A stretch of DNA of 64,000 bases from Trigonopsis variabilis (taxonomy: Eukaryota; Ascomycota; Trigonopsidomycetes; Trigonopsidales; Trigonopsidaceae): the NCBI GenBank assembly GCA_003707065.3, contig PPXM03000007.1, positions 434,001 to 498,000 on the forward strand, read 5' to 3'. Position numbers and translations under genes: made by a program. The notes below the pieces were generated by a model. It was not told the origin of the DNA. It made no database searches and was given only the letters and a program-made list of their open reading frames with translations. Shown here piece by piece: positions 54,901-64,000 of this stretch; within the stretch, counting starts at the first letter, position 1; the number at the start of each line of letters is the position of its first letter.

Positions 54901-57900
54901 GAAAACAGCATCTTTTTCGAGGTTGATGGACCATATAAGGCCATGATTCTACCGACTTCAAAGGAAGAAAATAAAGGATTGAAGAAACGATATGCCGTAT
55001 TCAACGATGATGGCACGTTGGCAGAATTGAAGGGATTCGAAGTAAAGAGACGAGGAGAGCTCAAGTTAATCAAAATCTATCAGACAGAAATCTTTAAAGT
55101 CTTTTTGGAAGGGAATACATTACAGGAATGTTATGATGCGGTAGCCAAAGTCTCTAATCGCTGGCTGGACGTTTTAGACACAAAAGGCTCGAAATTAGCT
55201 CAAGAAGAGCTGATTGATTTGATTTGCGAGAATCGGAGTATGAGTAAAACTCTGGATGAATATGAAGGACAGAAGTCGTCTTCTATTTCTACCGCTAGGC
55301 GGCTTGCAGAGTTTCTTGGGGCTCAAATGACCAAGGATAAAGGCTTGGCTTGTAAATATATCATTTCTGCTAAGCCTTCTAGTGCGCCAGTTAGTGAGCG
55401 TGCCATTCCTATTGCGATTTTTTCTGCGGAAGAGCCTATTAAGCGGCATTTTCTCCGTCGATGGTTGAAAGAACCAGGCTTAGAAGACTTTGATCCTCGA
55501 GATATTCTTGATTGGGGCTACTACAAAGAACGACTAGGGTCTGTGATTCAGAAAATCATTACCATTCCGGCAGCTCTGCAGCATATCCGGAATCCTGTTC
55601 CTCGTGTACCTCATCCTGACTGGCTAGTTAAGCGGTTCAACCAAGCTGATGATAAAGTTAAACAGATTACTCTCTCTGAAGCCTTCAAGACGCGTCCCAG
55701 CAAACCTCTGGTGGATATTACAAATAAATCTCCCGTGATAGCTGACTTGGAAGACATAGGTGGCACTAATACGAGCCAAAGGTTAGTAAAGCCAGTGGCT
55801 CGGGTCAAGAGGAAGACACCATCGGGGGTGGCCCGAGTAGATGAAAATGATAAACTGCCAAATCTACCTATCGAGAAGCCTCCAATCACAGGACCCTACG
55901 TTGAGTGGTTACGATATCAGAAGCAGAAATGGAAGGTGCAGAAAGAGGCTAGGCTCCGGAGACGACACTTATTTGGAACCTCGACGACCTCTGAGCGAGC
56001 CAATGATCTTACTGAAATGTTCCAGCAATCAGCTGCCAATGTATTTACCAAGACTTGGCATATCCTCGAACTGAAAGCGACAGAAAAGCCAGGAGAGCTT
56101 AAAGCGTTTGTCTTAATTGATGATAAGATCCATTCTGCGAGCTTGGACGTCTCAAGACAGTTCTATATTAACTTCAAAAGTGAAGATACTCCAGACGTGA
56201 CGGTGAGCGGGATGCACGTTGAGAAGGTAAGCAAATTCCTTCGTGGAGGACGGCCGTCGAAGAATCTTTTCATGATTACTTGTCCGGAGAGTGTGTACCG
56301 TGAGGAGTCTTTGAAGTGCGATAGCTTCTTGTATGATTCAACAGTCGAGGGTATCTACGAAACAGAGATTGATGGTATTCATCGCGCTCTTTTCAATCTC
56401 AATAATGTGTGTTTGGTAGACCAGAGCCGTCCAGGAGTAATGGGAAGAGGTCTAGAGAAGGGATTTAAATTGAATGATTTTATCCCGCCGAATAATCAGA
56501 GCTTGGCCTATTTAAATGGAGCGAAACTTAGCTATTTGTTCATCTATCAGGTTCGAATGGCAGATAGAGAGATAATCGCACTAGTGCCGACAGACGAACA
56601 ATCCTCTGCTACAGTCCTTGTGTATGAATCTAATCGTCAGTCTGACCGCTTGCCAAATCTTGGCAACCTTTATAAGGAAATATTTGAGACAAGGGACCGC
56701 GATGATAAGCTGGATGACTCCAAGTCTTTCAAGTATTATCCTACAAAAGTTTTTGAGGTTGAATATTTATCAAATGTTAATAAATTCTATAAGCGATTGA
56801 ATTCTCTGGTAGAATCGTTCAAAGGATCTAAAGGAGCACCGATAATTCTACTCCAAAGTCCAGATAAAGAAGGGCTGTTGTCTAAAGCTAAATCGTTGAA
56901 AGAAATTGCTGTCCTTAGCCTTCGATATGCTGATAATGATAAGAATATCTCTCCTTTAGGTTGGCAAATAACAGTGGCCAAACGAATAGTGAAATCTTAC
57001 TTTGGTGCTTCGTCGTGGGCTCAATATCTTCTAAGTCTATCTCGTTATGGGAATATTCCTCTTTGTAATTTACACCATGATGATGTTGGATATTTGATAG
57101 ATGTCGCTTACGCCCGAAGGTTGACTGAAAATAATGTGGTCTTATGGTGGTCACCTTTTCCGAATCCAGACCATGGTGGGCATGAGAACGACAACGTTGG
57201 CGGTATATTGGAGTCCTATGAAATTCCGGTATTCAATAAATCCGGCACTTACTTCACCTCATGCATAGAACTTGAGATTAGGAATTTGGCCGTCAACACC
57301 ATTCTGACTTCTTCCATAGTTGATGAGTATTCCCAGGCAATGGAGGGTCTGGAAGACCGAGACGAAACTTCTACGATTTCTTTCCTTGATAACTCCTTCT
57401 CACCACCTGCTCTTGCCGTTCTCCGTGATTTGGTGAAAGGATGGTGGGAGGATGCTTTACAAGACAATCCTTTGGCTGATGCATTATGCCATAGCCTGGT
57501 CTACTGGGTATCAAGTACAGATAGTTACCTCTATGATAGAAGCATGTACTATCATGTACAAAATCTTAATCGACGAGCTCATTCAAAGTTAATCTCCGAG
57601 TTCAAGCGTGTTGGATCGGGGCTCATTTTTTCTAATGAGCATCGTCTGTTGCTCCAAACAACGAAAGCAAATGTGGAAAATGCTTATGCATATGCCCAAT
57701 TTATCGTAAAGGCTATAAAAGCAAAACCTTTGTTTAATTATTTAGATTTATCGGTGCGAGAATATTGGGATTTATTAATATGGATGGATGACACCAATTA
57801 TGGGGGGTTTGCATGTGAGGAGTTGCATATCAATGAATCAGGCGAGGCAGAATTGATGCTTTATATGCATTGGCATATCCAGAAGTTTCTTCCCATGATT

Positions 57901-58749
57901 GTACAACAGCAGTTCAATGACTGGGTTATTGAGATCCTGGATGGCCTACGCGGTGTCAAGAAATCAGCCCTGACGGAAAGGACAGCAAGTCAGCGACTTA
58001 CCCAGGTTCCGGATCAGACTAACAGCGAGCTAGATAAAGGGATTCAGAAAGTCATTCAAGACATTCGAAAGCCGCTGTATAAGCGAGTTGAGCAATTGGT
58101 GCGAAGAGAACACGATCCCAACCTGCCAGCGGAAGTCTATGAGCAATTTCAATTTCCTATTTTACCAGGGTCTCATCTAAAACTGACTAGCGCGTGTTTG
58201 GAATTCGTCAAGACCATCTGCGCCGTTCTTCTCCTGATTCGCCAGGCGAATATCGAGGTACGAATGCTTCGACGCGACCTTCTATCATTGGTCGATGTCA
58301 AGGAGTTCAATGATGCCGGTATATTTAAAGATCCAAGCACGTCTTTGCAGCTTAGCCAAGTAACATGTCATCATTGCAGCTTGTCAAGAGATATTGATCT
58401 TTGTCGAGATGACAATTTAATCACTCATGATGAGACTACTGGAAAGTATGAACCCATCAGTGATTGGACGTGTTTCTACTGTGGTCGCGAACTGAATCGA
58501 CTCGAGATGGAGGAACGTTTGATTGCAGAGCTTGAACGGTTGATCTTCCGATATCAAATACAAGATCTTCGGTGTACAAAATGTAAAAAAATTCGGCCGG
58601 ACACGCTTTCTACTCATTGTATATGTTCAGGGCAATGGGAAGAGACAATTAAGCGTGATGTTATGCTGGACAGAGTCCGCGTGTTTGAGAACGTGGCTAA
58701 GTTTTATGACTTTCGTCTCTTGGGAGAAATGATGGAGCGAATAGTCTGA
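51945..58749 (+). CDS. POL2: DNA polymerase epsilon catalytic subunit
   Basis: Five exons, 51945-52175, 52218-52343, 52379-52474, 52512-52663 and 52707-58749; introns 42, 35, 37 and 43 nt; about 2215 residues (yeast Pol2 2222). Exonuclease: Exo I FDIETTKLP with D287/E289, Exo II TFNGDFFDWPF, Exo III YSVSDAVATYY. Polymerase: motif A LDVASMYPNIM, motif B region ILNSFYGYVMRKGSRWYS, motif C LELDTDGIWC with D870/D872. The inactive second polymerase half follows. The C-terminus has two Cys modules, CHHCSLSRDIDLC with CFYCG, and CTKCKKIRPDTLSTHCIC, the zinc/Fe-S region that binds Dpb2. All catalytic acidic residues are present. Known role: leading-strand replication and S-phase checkpoint. Confidence 0.96.
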
Positions 58750-59089
58750 GTGTATTATGTTGTACTATAGTGAAATTCAATGACTGGGTAATCTTTTGTG
58801 CTGGATAGAACTGCATCGGAGTAAAGCCTGCCATGCACCAGAAAGGCACTAGAATGAGCGCCTCGCAAGTCCACACTGAAGCAAAAGCAAATATCATAGT
58901 ACTGAGTGAGTATATTAAAGCTTCACATTATTGCCATCATGAAAAGTGTCAAGCCGACACTTTAGACGACCTTTTCGTCATTCAGTTTCCAGTGGTTGAT
59001 TGGAAGCGCATCGAAGCGCTACGATGGTTACGGTCGTCGAAAGGTCGTCACGCTTCTTTTGAACTCGACCTAAAAAGCTTCTATCAACC
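58750..59089. other. Intergenic, 340 bp, POL2 3' flank and CCT7 promoter
   Basis: A plus-strand frame at 58833-59093 (86 codons) overlaps the CCT7 ATG by a few bases. It has no family resemblance or splice partner and is probably upstream non-coding sequence. Confidence 0.4.
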
Positions 59090-60861
59090 ATGAACTTTGG
59101 TGGCCAAACCCCTACGATCATTGTCCTCAAAGAGGGGACAGATACCTCACAAGGGCGAGGTCAGATGATTACAAACATCAACGCATGTTTAGCCATCCAG
59201 GACACGATCCGGCCAACTTTGGGACCGAGAGGAGGAGATATTCTGGTAGGAAAAACCACTGATACGATCCAAGTAGCTAACTAAAAATAGATTGTTGATT
59301 CGAAGTCAAAAACCACCATTTCAAATGATGGGTAAGTGTATTGACGAGCTCTTGTTTCAAAGACGTCTTATCAATGATCTGGACACTAATTTATTCTAGG
59401 GCTACTATTCTTAAGCTTTTAGATGTTGTTCATCCTGCAGCAAAGTTATTAGTGGACATTTCCCGTGCTCAAGATGCCGAAGTTGGTGACGGGACGACCT
59501 CCGTGGTCATTCTTGCCGGAGAGCTATTGCGGGAGAGCAGAACCTTCGTTGAGGAAGGAATTGCTTCGCATGTGATTATTAAGGGCCTTAGAACCGCATG
59601 CCGCCTGGCCGTGAATAAAATTAAGGAGATTGCTATCAAAGTGGATCTAAATTCAGGCGATCAACTATACGATATTTTAACGAAATGTGCTAAGACGGCA
59701 ATGTCTTCTAAACTGATTAACCAGAACTCAGATTTTTTCGCCAAAATGGCAGTAGACGCTGTTCTTAGTTTAGATCAAACTGATCTCGATGAATCACTGA
59801 TTGGAATTAAAAAAGTCCCCGGTGGCGGACTGGAAGATTCTAAATTCATCAGTGGTGTTGCTTTTAAGAAGACATTCTCTTACGCTGGGTTTGAACAACA
59901 GCCTAAACTCTTCCATAATCCTAAAGTTATTTGTCTTAATGTGGAGCTTGAACTAAAGGCTGAGAAGGACAATGCCGAAGTTCGAGTTGAAAATGTGGCG
60001 GAATATCAAGCCGTTGTCGATGCAGAATGGCAAATAATATTGAATAAGCTGGAAGCTATCAAAGATACCGGTGCCAAGGTTGTCCTTTCGAAGCTTCCTA
60101 TTGGTGACTTGGCTACTCAATATTTTGCTGATCGAGACATCTTCTGTGCTGGACGAGTTCCTTCGGAAGACCTGGACCGGGTGGTTCAAGCCGTCGGGGG
60201 AAGTATTCAGTCCACCTGTTCCGATATCAAGCCTGAGTACTTAGGCTCGTGCGAGCTCTTTGAAGAGATGCAAATTGGTGGTGAACGGTTCAATGTCTTT
60301 GAAGGTTGCCCCAAGGCCAAGACTTGTACGTTGATTCTTCGCGGTGGAGCCGAGCAATTCATTGCCGAGGTTGAAAGGTCTCTCCATGATGCCATAATGA
60401 TTGTTAAGCGTGCAATCAAAAATCATCTGATCGTTGCTGGCGGAGGCGCTCTTGAAATGGAAATCTCTAAATATTTACGTGAATACAGCCAAACAATTGC
60501 TGGAAAACAGCAGTTGATCATCGCTGCTTTCGCTCGAGCTCTTGAAGTGATTCCACGACAGCTGTGCGCGAATAGCGGGCTGGATGAGACTGATATTCTT
60601 AACCAGTTAAGAATGCAGCATTTCAAGGGCGAGACATGGGCAGGAGTGGACTTCACCACTGACTCTGTTGGAGACAATTATGCTAAGTTCGTGTGGGAGC
60701 CTGCTTTAGTCAAAATCAATGCTATCGAAAGCGCGACCGAGGCTGCATCCCTGATTTTGTCTGTGGATGAGACGATATCCGCTCAGCAGAATACTCCACA
60801 GCCACAGGGAATGCCAGGTCGGGGGATGATGGGCCGAGGACGAGGAATTCCTCGACGATAG
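59090..60861 (+). CDS. CCT7: CCT7 (eta) subunit of the cytosolic chaperonin
   Basis: Three exons, 59090-59245, 59291-59331 and 59400-60861; introns 45 and 68 nt; about 552 residues (yeast 550). The N-terminus [20 protein letters not shown] is that of Cct7. Nucleotide-binding motifs are [17 protein letters not shown] (over the first splice), TTISNDGATILKLL (over the second), [15 protein letters not shown] and [15 protein letters not shown]. Eta-specific wording includes [20 protein letters not shown]. It ends in a Gly/Arg/Met tail ([13 protein letters not shown]), like the GRGR tail of fungal Cct7. Known role: TRiC/CCT subunit. CCT6 is 28 kb away, both near prefoldin genes. Confidence 0.95.
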
Positions 60862-60965
60862 AGGATATGGGCGAGTTTTATGTAGAATACGAGTAAAATT
60901 ATACGTGAGACTATTTTGAATTTACCGAGTGACTTGGCAGGGTCCGAACTGAGGCGACGATCGAG

Positions 60966-61444
60966 TTAGTTTATTTCATCGAGGGGCAGCTGCTCAGAGT
61001 CTTGGACCTGGCCGAACTTTTGAGCGCGTTTACGGTCAAGCATTCCTGGAGTCAGTTATGTTGTAAATTTATGACGTACGTTTATGGTAGAATGCGCAGA
61101 GAACAATAGCCAGACCAGAGCCCAAGACATTAGCCAAGATATCATAGATATCGAAAGAGCGGCTGGTGAAGAAGTCTTGGGCAAACTCAGAGCCAACGCC
61201 ACCAATTAAGGTGCAAGTAACGACCGTAATATCGATAACTCGGCGTCGAGAAGTATCGATAACCCAGTAGAAGACGAGAGAAAGGATGAAAAAGGCAAAG
61301 AAGTGGAGGAGCTTGTCATGGTTGACGCTGATATCAGCAAAGCCGAGATAGCCAGCTGGAACTAGAAGCAATAACCAGACTGGATTTAGCAGGATGAAAG
61401 AGCACATAAAGCGTACCAGCAGCAATTGATTTTCTGATTTTCAT
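60966..61444 (-). CDS. VanZ-like small membrane protein
   Basis: Three exons, 61417-61444, 61080-61379 and 60966-61045, with introns of 37 and 34 nt; about 135 residues. The spliced start is MKIRKSIAAVWLLLLVPAGY, a membrane helix with a short basic lead. The VanZ-type core follows: DKLLHFFAFFILSLVFYWVI, then GGVGSEFAQDFFTSRSFDIYDILANVLGSGLAIVL (about 80-115), where the E-x-x-Q and D-x-x-D-x-x-A-N positions are characteristic. About four helices; the tail is charged and cytosolic (KRAQKFGQVQDSEQ). Bacterial VanZ affects teicoplanin resistance; fungal members such as yeast YJR112W-A are uncharacterised as far as I know. The first exon supplies the only ATG that gives this frame. Confidence 0.78.
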
Positions 61445-61897
61445 TGGCAGAGCGGCAGACCAGGAAACGTGTCGATGGGTAATGGAGATGAGGATGGAGT
61501 GATAAGAGACAAGATCATGAAACGTCTTAAAACAAGAGAAGTACGCCAAAAATGCATTTGAAAGGGTTACATAATATGAATGGAAAGAGACACGTAGACC
61601 GATTCCTGAAAGGTGTGAGATTACAGGCCGGGGCATAATTTAGTGGGGAGAGCATTCACCCACATAGTAAGGCGACAGACAACACATGGTAAGAAAGAAA
61701 GGTTGTGTCCACTTAAAGGAAACAGACAAGGAATTAGTTAAGAAACTAGTAATTTCGCGTAGCATACGGCCTATTTCATCCGCTACGAGACAAGATTTGG
61801 AGAGAATTGCAAAGACGTGGAATACAAGTAAAACCCGCGATAGTTGTTACACAGGACACCAAGCATCGGTCATCAACGGACAGGCAAGAGATCGATC
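61445..61897. other. Divergent VanZ-like/SPT7 region, 453 bp
   Basis: Presumed promoters and the SPT7 5' UTR. An ATG directly followed by GTAAGAAAG at 61687 could be a first SPT7 exon, but no matching acceptor could be chosen confidently. Confidence 0.35.
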
Positions 61898-64000
61898 ATG
61901 GTGGCCACTTTGTGGACCAATGGAGATCCTCATGCATTAATACAAATAGCAAAGGCAATTGAAGATCGCGGGATATGGACTGCGTATCTCAATCCTAAGG
62001 AACATGAAATCTACTCCACCAAGATTCGAGATCCTGAAGCCTGGCAAGAGTTTCTTGACTATCCCAAGCAAGTTTTTAACGAAGAGGACGATGAGGATCA
62101 TGAAATAAAAAGGAATTTATCATTAAGAGTTCGAGAGATGTTATATGACATGTCTCTGGCTTACATCTACTCATCGAGTCATGAAGCTCAATCATTTCGG
62201 GAAGAATTAGGATTAGATAAGATTACCAATGGTGAAATGAATGGAAACGTGAACCGAGAAGGAGACGATGATTATGATGATGAGGAAGATCAAGAGGTTC
62301 CAAAGACAGAAGGAGACGACCTTGACCAAGTACTTAAGGTCGTCGAAAATGCCATGAAAGCGAATATTTCTACGACTTATCATCTCTTAGAAGATGATGC
62401 GATGAATTTACAAACACAGCGGAAAGAACTAGAGAAAGAACATGAGGGCAGACATATCGAGAATCTGAAACTGGCTCATGCCGGGTTGGGAGCAGCAAAT
62501 CTGAGTCTAAAGCACTTGTTAAATGAAATTGAGCTTGAGCGTGATAAGACAGATTTTACCGACGGCGAGCTAAAGCAATTACTGTTAGATGTTCGCAAAA
62601 ATCGGTCAAAGTGGGCTAGCGAAAGCCGAGTAGGTCAGGAAGATCTATATGAGGCTGCGGAAAAAGTCATTATTGAGTTAAAGGCTTATACTCCTCATTC
62701 GTCTTTCTTCCTTACAAAGGTCAATAAGCGGGATGCTCCTAACTACTACTCGATTATCACCTACCCGATGGATCTAGGAACTGTATCCAAAAAGCTGAGA
62801 AATCTACAATATCGATCCAAGCAAGAATTCGTTGATGATCTCATGATCATTTGGAAAAACTGCTTGACTTATAACTCAGACCCCAAACATTTCATCCGCC
62901 AGCATGCCTATGCTATGGAAAAGAAGACATTATCTTTAATACCTTTAATACCTAATATTACCATTCGTGATCGTTCTGAAGTTGAAGCTGAAAATGCTGC
63001 GGCCGAACTGTATGAAGACCGCGAAGAAAGTGTTGCTACTAGCATCCCGAGCCGTCCTTTTATCAAAGGTGGTGAGGATGTGGATAGTAGAGCAAGCTCT
63101 GTAGCACCTACTGACTCGCTCAGGCTAACTTCACCTCTTACATCTCCTCGATTAATGCCTGAAGATGATAATAATGAGACAGAATCAAAAATAAGTCACA
63201 AGCAACTTGACAATGTTGAGGAGTCTCAGGAGAAGACCCAAGAACCAGCTGATCAAGTGGAAGAGGAAAAAGAGTCGAGTGAGGAGTTGGAAATACAAAT
63301 TTGGAAGAATACAACCAAGTTTAAACGAGCGAAAATATGTCTTGAACGTCAAGAGATGTTTAAAGATGATCAAGTTGATGAAAATACACCGGCACTAATA
63401 AGGAAAACTCATGATATGTCGGAGTTTCTTCATACCCAACAGACGGTCTTTGGTGTCTTTGTGCCTTATGTCCCCGGAACTGACGCAGATAATGACACTA
63501 AAATGAAGAATGGCGATCTGGGATCTCCTAATGGAGGACAGAGTGAATCAAACCTCGATAATACGAAGCCTCCAGACCATGATCAACCATCCTTTCTATT
63601 AGAATACGCTACTATGGCAGGATTACCAAATGTCCCGTGGAGAACGACTTACTTTAATGACAACAAGTACGCACAGGTCCGATGTATTTTTGCTAACGTT
63701 TAGAAATCATCCGACGCCTTCTTTTCTGCCGCCTCGACCAGGTCTGGCCGATAAAATTGACTCCAACCTTAAAACTATCCAAGATATCCGCAAGTTATGC
63801 AACCGGGTGGCTTTGGTCAGGCAAATGCAAAATCCGACAATATATCACCCTGGTTTGTTGTATAACAACCCTGAGCCTATACACGAGCAGGATATAAAAG
63901 TTGACTCCAGTGAAGGAAACCACTTTTACCTCTCCAAACTCATCTGTCGGCCTGTTTTGGAACGTACGGTAGCTAAGCTTAGCATGCACACTGGGTTCGA
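61898..64000 (+). CDS. SPT7: Spt7, bromodomain subunit of the SAGA complex (3' end outside the window)
   Basis: Exon 61898-63666, a 37-nt intron with TTGCTAAC, then exon 63704 to the window edge; at least 689 residues. The bromodomain spans about 250-345: SSFFLTKVNKRDAPNYYSII, PMDLGTVSKKLRNLQYRSKQ, EFVDDLMIIWKNCLTYNSDP and KHFIRQHAYAME, followed by LIPLIPNITIRDRSEVE. This string is specific to Spt7 rather than Gcn5 or Rsc proteins. The middle is acidic and disordered. The last visible residues, ICRPVLERTVAKLSMHTGF, look like the start of the histone-fold (Bromo_TP) that pairs with Ada1. Known role: SAGA core scaffold. The start at 61898 is a guess; upstream exons are possible. Confidence 0.88.

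Noticed and set aside
58833-59093. 86-codon plus-strand open frame just before CCT7
   Set aside because: It overlaps the CCT7 ATG, has no family resemblance and no splice partner; it is best explained as CCT7 upstream sequence.
61686-61940. 84-codon plus-strand frame starting MVRKKGCVHL upstream of SPT7
   Set aside because: The ATG is followed immediately by a good splice donor, the translated sequence resembles nothing, and it is in a different frame from SPT7.
1-64000. Search for transposons, LTR or virus-derived elements and CRISPR arrays
   Set aside because: No reverse transcriptase, integrase, transposase, capsid-like frames, long terminal repeats or regularly spaced repeats were recognised.

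Overview
The window is nuclear DNA of a fungus. The genes are fungal in type (Cwh43, Sec14, Grc3, Mdm35, a Swi5/Ace2-type zinc-finger factor, a Nab3-like protein, SAGA Spt7). They are packed on both strands, and most are split by very short introns. I could not place the species. The short introns and a tRNA-Ala with an intron do not favour a budding yeast; a basidiomycete or an early-branching ascomycete is possible, but that is inference. No transposon, provirus or CRISPR array was seen.

Layout. 0.2-7.3 kb: MDM35, RRP6, a Ras-GAP, a DUF1308 protein. 7.5-11 kb: an unassigned gene, tRNA-Ala(TGC), kinetochore NSL1/MIS14, SEC14. 11-24.6 kb: CWH43, UTP6, PTH4/ICT1-type release factor, NAB3-like, prefoldin 3, a PPR protein, a SWI5/ACE2-type factor. 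26-37.8 kb: a GH47 mannosidase, CCT6, NOP58, PBA1, prefoldin 6, RPA34, GRC3. 37.8-42 kb: an MFS transporter and an aspartic-protease-like protein. 43.8-51.8 kb: mitochondrial IF-2, TSR4, UNC50/GMH1, a Sec7-domain Arf-GEF, COX20. 51.9-64 kb: DNA polymerase epsilon POL2, CCT7, a VanZ-like protein and SPT7, which runs off the right edge.

Functional mix. Ribosome biogenesis (RRP6, UTP6, NOP58, RPA34, GRC3, TSR4) and protein folding or assembly (CCT6, CCT7, prefoldins 3 and 6, PBA1, MDM35, COX20) are well represented. Several divergent pairs share short promoters: MDM35/RRP6, PBA1/prefoldin 6 (77 bp between start codons), RPA34/GRC3, COX20/POL2.

Gene structure is the most unusual aspect. I placed about 63 introns. 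All but three are 58 nt or shorter, most are 31-45 nt, and most carry a CTRAC/CTRAT branch-like motif just before the 3' AG. Exons can be tiny: a 4-nt internal exon in UNC50, a probable 8-nt exon in SEC14, and 6-18 nt first exons in several genes. Exon joins were chosen from GT..AG signals, frame and remembered family sequences; no alignment or RNA data were available. Residue numbers are counted by hand and approximate.
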